Shown here one piece after another: positions 26,284 to 33,603 of a DNA stretch of 57,046 nucleotides. The translations under genes and the position numbers were made by a program. How positions within the stretch are numbered: the first letter of the stretch is position 1; each line of letters begins with the position of its first letter. This DNA is from Bacteroidales bacterium (GTDB lineage: Bacteria > Bacteroidota > Bacteroidia > Bacteroidales > VadinHA17): contig PLLX01000059.1 of assembly GCA_003141415.1 (NCBI GenBank), forward strand, positions 4,069 through 61,114, in the 5' to 3' direction. The notes beneath the pieces are model-generated. The model was not told the DNA's origin. It made no database searches and saw only the letters and a program-made list of their open reading frames with translations.

Positions 26284-27640
26284 AATTAACCTTAAAGCCT
26301 GAAAAAGATCCAGTTCCGGATTGGGTTGCAATACCTGTGCTGACAATAACTTTAATTATGTTATTCATAGCCAATTTCATAGTGATGCTTCTGTAAACAG
26401 CACCACTATTTGAGAGTACATCAGCAATTATTTCATAAAGTTGTCCATTTAGATATAACGATATTTTTGCTCCAATTGCGGCATCATATCTTACATTGAA
26501 GGTATAAATTCCATCAGTCGGAGCTAAAAATTCACCTGTTGTATTATTATAAGCTAGCCCATCATTATATCTAACAGTTTCGAAAACCAAAGGGACTTCT
26601 GTTCCAACTGGTCCTGTAGGATTAATTTTTTCAGCCCTGAAGGCAACCATACTACCAAGTGAAATTGTGTTTCCATTACTTATGGTCAGAGAGTTATTGG
26701 ATTGACTATATGAAATCGTCTGATTATCTGTATTATCCATATATTTACTCAAATCAACCCCTGTGGAGGTTGAATTTTTATCTATTGTAAGCTGGTTACC
26801 TGTCAGATGAATATCCTGAATCGCGGCGGTTTTAAGCGCAGAAATATCAGCACCTGTGCCATTTGAAATACTGAGCAATCCGGTTGCATTATCATAAGAA
26901 AGATTTTGTTTAAACGGATTTAGATCAATTGCAGTTGCAGAACTGTTTTTGGTTATTTTCAGTTTATTATTGATATCAAGCTGTAAATCCTGAATCTGAT
27001 TGGTCAAACCAACCTTATTACCACCTAATATTGATAGTGTGTCTCCAAGAAGTGTAAGCTGGGCAGGAATTTTAAGAGTTGAAAGGTTTATCGTGTTTCC
27101 ATTGGAAATTGAAAGGTTATTACCATCAAAGGAGAGTGTCTGTTTATCAGTTGCCGGATCACCAGGGTCGCCTTTTGCGCCCTGATCACCTTTTTGTCCT
27201 GCAGGTCCCGGCTCAAGAGATTTCTGAGCATATAGTGCATATGGTACGGAAAGGAATTGCATGGTTCCCATATCTATAAAATCATTATCAAATTTTACTT
27301 CTATTTTGAGATAATGATAAGCCGTGCTCCATTGAATCTGTGATAGTTCACCATAAAGACCTCCCGTTGGCGTACCGTGACCTATAATCAATGAAAAAAC
27401 ACCGAATTTCGAGGTTGTAACATGAGCAAAAAGTTCCTGGTAAACAAGAGTACCAAGCGGATTCCCTGAGATAATTGAAAATTTCACATCAATGTCCTTG
27501 TTGACAAGTTCCTTACCATAATTATCTCTAGCCACTGCCTGATAAAAGATGCCCAACGGAACATCCTGTCCAAAAGAGGCTGACCCAACAAGTAAAAATA
27601 TTAACAACGCATAGTACCTTTTAAAACCTTTTAAAGTCAT
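26282..27640 (-). CDS. secreted collagen-like / C1q-like protein
   Basis: The 452-aa protein has a signal peptide (YALLIFLLVGSASFG). An N-terminal domain (about 25-140) is of a type common before collagen stretches in Bacteroidota. A short collagen-like Gly-X-Y run follows (GPAGQKGDQGAKGDPGDP), then a repetitive beta-rich region with recurring LSISNGNTINL-type segments (about 165-325), and a C1q/TNF-like jelly-roll domain at the C-terminus (FLAPTDGIYTFNVRYDAAIG, ending FSGFKVN). It is probably a surface adhesin or structural protein. It lies 11 bp downstream of the T9SS-domain gene, on the same strand. Confidence 0.75.
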   Translation of the reverse strand: MTLKGFKRYYALLIFLLVGSASFGQDVPLGIFYQAVARDNYGKELVNKDIDVKFSIISGNPLGTLVYQELFAHVTTSKFGVFSLIIGHGTPTGGLYGELSQIQWSTAYHYLKIEVKFDNDFIDMGTMQFLSVPYALYAQKSLEPGPAGQKGDQGAKGDPGDPATDKQTLSFDGNNLSISNGNTINLSTLKIPAQLTLLGDTLSILGGNKVGLTNQIQDLQLDINNKLKITKNSSATAIDLNPFKQNLSYDNATGLLSISNGTGADISALKTAAIQDIHLTGNQLTIDKNSTSTGVDLSKYMDNTDNQTISYSQSNNSLTISNGNTISLGSMVAFRAEKINPTGPVGTEVPLVFETVRYNDGLAYNNTTGEFLAPTDGIYTFNVRYDAAIGAKISLYLNGQLYEIIADVLSNSGAVYRSITMKLAMNNIIKVIVSTGIATQSGTGSFSGFKVN

Positions 27641-27651
27641 AGTTTTCGGTA

Positions 27652-28149
27652 TTACATTTTTTCAATTTTAAATACTCTTTTAATTATTGAATCATCACTG
27701 GTTACTCTCACAAAATAAAAACCAAGCGATAGTCTGGAAACGTCAACCTGCTGTACATAATAGTACTTAGTAATAAAATCCATTGTCATTGAACTGACTA
27801 TCGTCCCGTTAAAATTGATTATCTCAACCCGGATCTTTCGGGCGACATCCCCAAATAATTTAATGTTTACAAAATCTGTTGCAGGATTGGGATAGACATC
27901 AACTCCGGTACCCTCAGGTTGTATATCTGACGTAATCGTCATGCCTGGTTGCTGAAAGCCTTGCGTAAGTATAAATCCGGAACTTATTATCTCTACTGCA
28001 GTCTCTCCGATAGTTTGTGAATAATTTATTACTCCGTTAGTCGCCTGACCGGCAGCTGGAACTAATACCTGGATCGACAATTGCTGGGAGAAGCCGTTTG
28101 CCCAGGAAGAAAGCAATAAAAATATTAAAACTTTAGTTCCTTTAATCAT
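27652..28149 (-). CDS. small secreted protein with type IX secretion sorting domain
   Basis: The protein (165 aa from the preferred ATG at 28,149) starts with a signal peptide (GTKVLIFLLLSSWANGFS). The C-terminal about 80 residues form a T9SS type A sorting domain: VDVYPNPATDFVNIKL, then GFYFVRVTSDDSIIKRVFKI. It should be exported by Sec, then carried across the outer membrane by the type IX system. The track start at 28,242 adds a segment with no signal-peptide logic. The body before the domain (about 80 aa) is too short to name. It precedes the collagen/C1q-like gene. Confidence 0.82.
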   Translation of the reverse strand: MIKGTKVLIFLLLSSWANGFSQQLSIQVLVPAAGQATNGVINYSQTIGETAVEIISSGFILTQGFQQPGMTITSDIQPEGTGVDVYPNPATDFVNIKLFGDVARKIRVEIINFNGTIVSSMTMDFITKYYYVQQVDVSRLSLGFYFVRVTSDDSIIKRVFKIEKM

Positions 28150-28339
28150 GTTATATTTATTCTGGAAGATCAAATATAAATGTATTTTTGAAAAAGTAAT
28201 AACTTTTGTTGATAAATATGTTAATAACTTGATTAAAAACATGCATTACAACTTAATATTTTATCATATATTATGGCCCCTCCTGACATAAGTCTGATTC
28301 TGATGTATTTTAAGGACTTAATAAATTTTTTATCGCACA

Positions 28340-28939
28340 ATGCTAAAATCATTCCTCTATCATAATCTTACCGAAGCGGGTTGCGATGAAGCCGGAAGAG
28401 GGTGTCTTGCAGGACCAGTAGTAGCTGCAGCAGTTATCCTTCCAAAAAACTATAAACATCCGGTTCTCAATGATTCCAAGAAACTTTCAGCAAGACAAAG
28501 AGCTCTTTTGAAGGATGAGATAATTAACTCGGCAATTTCCTGGAAAGTGGCATTTGTTGATAATACTGAAATTGATGAAATGAATATACTCCGGGCATCT
28601 ATAAAAGCGATGCATATTGCAATTGAGGGCCTTGAAAAAGTGCCGCAATTCCTGCTAATTGACGGGAACACGTTTTACCCCTATAAAGACATTAATTATA
28701 AGACAATAATCAAAGGCGACGGACTTTTCTTATCGATTGCAGCTGCCTCTGTGCTTGCAAAGACATTCCGTGATGAGTTCATGGAAAAACTTCATGATGA
28801 ATACCCGGTATATTGCTGGAATAAGAATAAAGGATATCCCACCTCTTTTCACCGGGCAGCTATTATGAAATATGGAATAACTCCTTACCACAGGAAATCT
28901 TTTACTCTTTTCGATAGCCAGTTGAAATTCGAATTTTGA
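28340..28939 (+). CDS. rnhB: ribonuclease HII
   Basis: The 199-aa protein contains the RNase HII signature EAGCDEAGRGCLAGPVVAAA near the N-terminus with the catalytic Asp-Glu pair, LNDSKKLSARQR, FLLIDGN and AAASVLAKTFRDEFM. It cleaves the RNA strand of RNA-DNA hybrids and single embedded ribonucleotides. RNase HI is also present in this window (32,007). Confidence 0.95.
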   Translation: MLKSFLYHNLTEAGCDEAGRGCLAGPVVAAAVILPKNYKHPVLNDSKKLSARQRALLKDEIINSAISWKVAFVDNTEIDEMNILRASIKAMHIAIEGLEKVPQFLLIDGNTFYPYKDINYKTIIKGDGLFLSIAAASVLAKTFRDEFMEKLHDEYPVYCWNKNKGYPTSFHRAAIMKYGITPYHRKSFTLFDSQLKFEF

Positions 28940-29011
28940 ATATCCCATTATTAATTTTTAAAGTTATCTTTATCCGGCAATTTAAAATCCATCTAAATTA
29001 AGTTATACTTT

Positions 29012-31162
29012 ATGAAAAAATTATTTGCATTATTATTGATCCTGATTCTCAATTTTGGAATCAAAGTTAAAGCTGATGAGGGAATGTGGCTGCTGCCGCT
29101 AATCGAAAAGTTAAATATGGGTAAAATGACTGAACTAGGTCTGAAGCTCTCCGCAGAAGATATCTACAGTCTCAACAAAGTTTGTGTTAAAGACGCTGTT
29201 GTTGTTTTTGGCGGTGGATGTACAGCAGAAATAGTTTCTGCGCAAGGTCTCATCCTCACAAATCACCATTGCGGATATGGTTCAATTCAGGCACATAGCA
29301 GTGTGGACCACGACTATCTCCGTGACGGATTCTGGGCAACGACGAAAGAAGAAGAGTTGCCAAACCCCAATCTATCGGTGACATTCCTCATCAGAATTGA
29401 AGATGTAACCAGTCAGGTTCTTGCAAACGTAAAACCGGGAATGAGTGAAACAGATCGGACTGCAGCAGTAACTGAGGCAAGACAGGCAATTGAGAAGAAA
29501 GCTGGTGAAGGAAATAATTACAGGGTACAGGTTGCAAGTTTTTATGGCGGAAATTATTTTTATCTTCTCGTATATGAGAGATATAATGATGTGCGTTTGG
29601 TCGGGGCTCCACCTTCATCGATAGGCAAATTCGGTTTCGATACTGACAATTGGGAATGGCCGCGTCATACAGGCGATTTCAGCGTATTCCGTGTTTATTC
29701 TGGACCAGATGGGAAACCTGCCCCATATGCAAAAGAAAATATTCCCCTGAAACCTAAACATTTTCTTCCGGTTTCAATAAAAGATCGTAATAAAGGTGAC
29801 TTTGCAATGATCCTCGGATATCCCGGAAGGACAAACAGATACATGACCTCATATGAAGTTAATGAACTACTGCAGATCGTACATCCCGACAGGATAAAAA
29901 TCCGTGGCATAAAGCAGGATATATGGATGAAAGATATGCTGGCCGATCAGAAGGTAAATATTCAGTATTCAGCAAAATATTCCGGTTCTTCAAATTACTG
30001 GAAATATTCCATCGGACAGAAAGGTAGTCTTGAAAAACTAAATGTGAAAGCAGAGAAAGAGGAACTTGAAAATCAGTTTAACAAATGGGTAGGAGCATCT
30101 CCCGAACGTAAAGCCAAATACGGGGAAGCGCTGAATATGATAAAAACAGCGGTTGAAGGCAGGGCAGAATATTATAATGCACTTCAATATATCAATGAAT
30201 GCAACCAGGGGTGTGAGCTTTTCAGCTTGAACCGTGGGGTTGCAGATTTGATCGCAGCACTTAAATCAAAAGATAATCAGAAAATTTCTGATGCAGTTAC
30301 TCAGATCAAAAACAACAGCATCAACTTTTTTAAGGATTATAATCCCCCTACCGATAATAAATCGATGAAAGCTATGCTTAAGCTTTTCAGGGCAGATGTG
30401 CCGGCTAAATTCCATCCTGATTTTTATGTGAACATTGTTGATAAGAAGTATAAAGGGGACATTGATAAGTTCGTTGATGATATGTTTGCTAAATCTCTGT
30501 TTGCAAGTGAGGCAAAACTGGACGCATTCCTAAGTAAGCCTGTTCTTAAAACCCTTGAGACAGATCCTGTTTATCTTACAACTACTTCAATTTATGCTAA
30601 AGGAGGAGAACTATCTAAAGCATCAAGTCAGTTTGATGCAACCCTTGCCACAGGAAAAAGACTCTGGATTGCTGCTTTAATGGAAATGGTTCCCGATAAA
30701 ACTAAGTATCCTGATGCAAACTCAACGATGCGTCTTTCTTACGGAACTGTACAGGATTATGACCCCCGAGATGCTGTTACCTATAAATACTACACGACCC
30801 TTCAGGGTGTTGTAGATAAGTACAAACCAGGTGATTATGAATTCGACCTTCCTAAAAGACTCATCGATCTGAATAATAAGAAGGAATATGGCAGATATGG
30901 ATCTTCAAAAGGTTATATGCCGGTTTGCTTCCTTACAACAAATGATATTACAGGCGGCAATTCCGGCAGCCCGGTGATGAATGGCAACGGCGAATTGATC
31001 GGATTGGCATTTGATGGTAACTGGGAATCAATGAGCGGCGACATAGCATATGAACCTGAACTTCAAAGGACAATCGTTGTCGATATCCGCTATATTCTCT
31101 GGATAATGGATGTTTATTCAGGAGCTAAACATCTTGTTGATGAAATGACTATAGTTCAGTAA
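29012..31162 (+). CDS. S46 family serine dipeptidyl-peptidase, DPP7-type
   Basis: The 716-aa exported peptidase has a signal peptide (MKKLFALLLILILNFGIKVK). The catalytic regions are LTNHHCGYG (His at about 85-86), DTDNWEWPRHTGDF (Asp region, about 210-222) and GGNSGSPVMN (nucleophile Ser651). The residue 18 after the nucleophile, in LAFDGNWE, is Gly; this corresponds to the Gly673 (DPP7) versus Arg673 (DPP11) position of the Porphyromonas enzymes. Gly predicts preference for hydrophobic P1 residues and not Asp/Glu. It removes dipeptides from extracellular peptides for nutrition. Confidence 0.93.
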   Translation: MKKLFALLLILILNFGIKVKADEGMWLLPLIEKLNMGKMTELGLKLSAEDIYSLNKVCVKDAVVVFGGGCTAEIVSAQGLILTNHHCGYGSIQAHSSVDHDYLRDGFWATTKEEELPNPNLSVTFLIRIEDVTSQVLANVKPGMSETDRTAAVTEARQAIEKKAGEGNNYRVQVASFYGGNYFYLLVYERYNDVRLVGAPPSSIGKFGFDTDNWEWPRHTGDFSVFRVYSGPDGKPAPYAKENIPLKPKHFLPVSIKDRNKGDFAMILGYPGRTNRYMTSYEVNELLQIVHPDRIKIRGIKQDIWMKDMLADQKVNIQYSAKYSGSSNYWKYSIGQKGSLEKLNVKAEKEELENQFNKWVGASPERKAKYGEALNMIKTAVEGRAEYYNALQYINECNQGCELFSLNRGVADLIAALKSKDNQKISDAVTQIKNNSINFFKDYNPPTDNKSMKAMLKLFRADVPAKFHPDFYVNIVDKKYKGDIDKFVDDMFAKSLFASEAKLDAFLSKPVLKTLETDPVYLTTTSIYAKGGELSKASSQFDATLATGKRLWIAALMEMVPDKTKYPDANSTMRLSYGTVQDYDPRDAVTYKYYTTLQGVVDKYKPGDYEFDLPKRLIDLNNKKEYGRYGSSKGYMPVCFLTTNDITGGNSGSPVMNGNGELIGLAFDGNWESMSGDIAYEPELQRTIVVDIRYILWIMDVYSGAKHLVDEMTIVQ

Positions 31163-31189
31163 GATAAATTAAAAGCCTCTTCCACCTTG

Positions 31190-31223
31190 CCCCCTTCTCC
31201 CAGGAGAAAGGGGGTATTTTTTT
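31190..31223 (+). terminator. terminator after the S46 peptidase gene
   Basis: A strong hairpin with stem CCCCCTTCTC and GAGAAAGGGGG, 28 bp after the stop, is followed by TATTTTTTT. It also begins a GC-rich repeated block. Confidence 0.65.
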
Positions 31224-31257
31224 GCCATCCCAACGTAGTTCCTGTTATGAGAGTAAT

Positions 31258-31354
31258 GCCCCCTGTCCGCTTCCTTCGTATTTGCGTAACCGCTACGGCA
31301 AAGCAAGAGCGGCCTTCCCCCAAATGGGGGTTGGGGGGCAAAAAAACAAAGGGG
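31258..31354. repeat. GC-rich dispersed intergenic repeat, copy 2
   Basis: It starts GCCCCCTGTCCGCTTC, contains CCCCCAAATGGGGG, and ends GGGGGGCAAAAAAACAAAGG, in the same order as the copy at 12,928-12,988, with about 35 extra bases in the middle (CGTAACCGCTACGGC...). No ORF. Confidence 0.6.
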
Positions 31355-31384
31355 ATTAAGGGGTGAGTTCATGAAGATAAGAGA

Positions 31385-31418
31385 TTGAAGGTTTTAACAT
31401 TTTTGTGCTTATCTTTGC
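31385..31418 (+). promoter_or_regulatory. promoter of marC-rnhA
   Basis: The -7 box TATCTTTG at 31,410-31,417 matches the Bacteroidota consensus, with TTG about 21 bp upstream as a -33 element. The preferred MarC start (31,433) lies 16 bp after the box, which supports that start over the longer tracked one. Confidence 0.55.
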
Positions 31419-31432
31419 AGAAATTTTTAACT

Positions 31433-32017
31433 ATGCATTTTAGCCTGATTGAGATTCTTGCAGCTTTTATGGTTCTTTTCGCAATCATTGACATACCAGG
31501 GTCAATTCCAATAATAATTGATATTAAAGCCAAATCCGGTGAAATTAAATCAGCCAAAGTTACATTTGTCTCATTCTTAATATTACTGGCATTTTTATTC
31601 ATAGGCAGCCCGTTACTTGGCATCTTTGGAATTGATGTATCGTCATTTGCAATCGCCGGTTCTTTTATCATTTTTTTGATAGCCATGGAAATGATCCTTG
31701 GTATAGAACTCTTTAAAAACGAGTCACAAGGTGGAGGTTCAATATTTCCAATAGCATTTCCGTTAATCGCCGGTGCCGGATCAATTACTACAATTCTATC
31801 TTTGAAAGCAGAATATCACACAATTAATATCTTTATTGCGCTTGTTTTAAACATGGTAGTAATTTATCTTGTATTACGATTAACTTCATTGTTTGAAAAA
31901 ATACTGGGGGCAGGCGGGCTGCAAATTCTCAGAAAAGTTTTCGGTGTCATCCTGTTATCGATTGCAATAAAGCTTTTCATTACCAACTCAGGTCTTGTAC
32001 TTCCTCATGCCAGGTGA
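31433..32017 (+). CDS. MarC family integral membrane protein
   Basis: The 194-aa protein (start MHFSLIEI; the tracked start at 31,385 lies at or before the promoter) has six membrane helices and the MarC pattern: FAIIDIPGSIPIIIDI in the first repeat and AFPLIAGAGSITTILSL in the second half. The transport or other function of MarC proteins is not established. The stop overlaps the beginning of rnhA. Confidence 0.88.
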   Translation: MHFSLIEILAAFMVLFAIIDIPGSIPIIIDIKAKSGEIKSAKVTFVSFLILLAFLFIGSPLLGIFGIDVSSFAIAGSFIIFLIAMEMILGIELFKNESQGGGSIFPIAFPLIAGAGSITTILSLKAEYHTINIFIALVLNMVVIYLVLRLTSLFEKILGAGGLQILRKVFGVILLSIAIKLFITNSGLVLPHAR

Positions 32018-32486
32018 AATAACAATATATACCGACGGAGCTTCAAGCGGAAACCCGGGTCCGGGAGGATATGGTGTTGTACTTATTTCGGGGAAGCACA
32101 GGCTTGAAAAATCGGCCGGGTACAGGCTTACAACAAATAACAGGATGGAGCTATTGGCAGTTATTGAAGGACTGGAAACCCTGAAAATAGCCGGTAGCAG
32201 GGTAGTTGTTTACACCGACTCAAAATATATTGCAGATTCCGTAGAGAAAGGATGGGTGTTCCAATGGGAATCCAAAGCTTTCAAAAAGAAAAAAAATCCG
32301 GATCTCTGGATAAGGTTTCTTAAGATCTACCGGAAACACAATGTCAGGTTTGTTTGGATAAAAGGACACGATAATAACATTGAAAATGAAATATGCGACA
32401 GGTTGGCAGTTGATGCTTATTCAAAAAGTTCACTCCTCGAAGATACAGGCTATTGCCAGGAGGTTGAAATGAATAAATTATTATAA
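32007..32486 (+). CDS. rnhA: ribonuclease HI
   Basis: The 159-aa protein contains the RNase H catalytic set: Asp in IYTDGASSGNPGPGG, Glu in NNRMELLAV, Asp in VYTDSKYI and the final Asp in ENEICDRLA. The basic handle-like stretch SKAFKKKKNPDLW is present. It degrades RNA in RNA-DNA hybrids. The ATG at 32,007 overlaps marC by 11 nt; the track starts 12 nt earlier. Confidence 0.95.
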   Translation: MPGEITIYTDGASSGNPGPGGYGVVLISGKHRLEKSAGYRLTTNNRMELLAVIEGLETLKIAGSRVVVYTDSKYIADSVEKGWVFQWESKAFKKKKNPDLWIRFLKIYRKHNVRFVWIKGHDNNIENEICDRLAVDAYSKSSLLEDTGYCQEVEMNKLL

Positions 32487-32549
32487 TTTGAGAAAATATT
32501 AAAACAGATTTGGGTTTATTAAATTATTGAAGCAATTTTGTAAAAAGGT

Positions 32550-32972
32550 ATGCAGATACAAAAACTTTATATCAGTCCGACAAGTTTAACACCGGAGGTT
32601 CATTTTTCACCCCAGGAAAATATTTTTCTCATCCGCGGAATATCTTCCCCTGAAGATGTTCGTGCAATGTATTATCCTGTTATTGAGTGGGTTGTAGTTT
32701 TCGTTAATGAAATTATTGAAGGAAAGTATAAAAATTATAAACCCGATTACCCTCTAAAATTTCAGACCGATTTAGTTTATTTCAATTCATCCTCAGCGAA
32801 ATTTCTGTATGACATTTTTACAGAGTTGAAGAGACTAATCCCACATGGGATACCGGTTATTGTTGAATGGTTTTATGAAGAAGGAGATATTGACCTGAAA
32901 GAGGGAGGAATGGATATCGCAATACTTGCCGAAATGGAATTTTTATTTATCCCGAAAAAAGCTGATTCCTGA
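32550..32972 (+). CDS. DUF1987/SiaC-family regulatory phosphoprotein
   Basis: The 140-aa protein matches the DUF1987 layout: LYISPTSLTPEVHFSPQENI, GISSPEDVRAMYYPVIEW, then YFNSSSAKFLYDIF, and a C-terminal hydrophobic strand. In SiaC the phosphorylated residue lies in the equivalent Asn-Thr/Ser-Ser segment, here NSSS. SiaC is controlled by the SiaB kinase and a SpoIIE-type phosphatase (SiaA). No kinase is adjacent; the only PP2C in the window is far away at 4,837. The stop overlaps the start of the next gene by 1 nt. Confidence 0.82.
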   Translation: MQIQKLYISPTSLTPEVHFSPQENIFLIRGISSPEDVRAMYYPVIEWVVVFVNEIIEGKYKNYKPDYPLKFQTDLVYFNSSSAKFLYDIFTELKRLIPHGIPVIVEWFYEEGDIDLKEGGMDIAILAEMEFLFIPKKADS

Positions 32973-33466
32973 TGATGGGACAAAAAGAACTTTATTTGCT
33001 TTTCGAAAAGCTGAATATTCAGTTTGAGTATCATGAACATCCTCCTCTTGCGACCATTGAAGATGCTAAGGTCCACTGGAAAAACTACAATTCAGGAAGA
33101 TGTAAGAACATCTTCTTTCGAAATCATAAAGGAAACAGACATTATCTCGTTATCCTTGAACACCTGAGACAACTTAATATCAGGGATCTTGAGAAACGGT
33201 TAAAGCAGGGGAAGCTTACATTTGGTTCAGATCAGCGACTAAGAAAATATCTGGGAGTCGAACCTGGTTCTGTTTCACCATTCGGTCTGATTAATGACAC
33301 AGAAAAACACGTTCATCTGTTTATAGATGAGAAGTTAAATGAATTTGACAGGCTTACCTTTCATCCGAATATAAACACCGCTTCATTGGTTATTTCAAAA
33401 ACTGACTTCCTGAAGTTTTTGGAATACACGGGTAATACATTTGAATTTATCCGGCTTTATGAGTAG
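32972..33466 (+). CDS. YbaK/ProX-type aminoacyl-tRNA deacylase
   Basis: The 164-aa protein resembles stand-alone editing domains (ProX/PrdX): FEYHEHPPLATIEDA near the N-terminus, GRCKNIFFRNHKGN with the conserved lysine, LGVEPGSVSPFGLIND, and TFHPNINTASLVIS. The family hydrolyses mischarged aminoacyl-tRNA, most often Ala-tRNA-Pro. Start could also be the second ATG, 3 nt downstream. It is translationally linked to the SiaC-like gene by an overlapping TGATG. Confidence 0.85.
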   Translation: MMGQKELYLLFEKLNIQFEYHEHPPLATIEDAKVHWKNYNSGRCKNIFFRNHKGNRHYLVILEHLRQLNIRDLEKRLKQGKLTFGSDQRLRKYLGVEPGSVSPFGLINDTEKHVHLFIDEKLNEFDRLTFHPNINTASLVISKTDFLKFLEYTGNTFEFIRLYE

Positions 33467-33603
33467 GGTAGCAATCCCATCAGAATGTCTGTATTAATTA
33501 TCACCCCTGAATTTATTTAGAAAAAATAAAAATAGATGATTCTTTGCATCAAAATTCTTTCTTATACGTCTTTACAAAGAAACCTATAAAATCAATATTC
33601 TGC

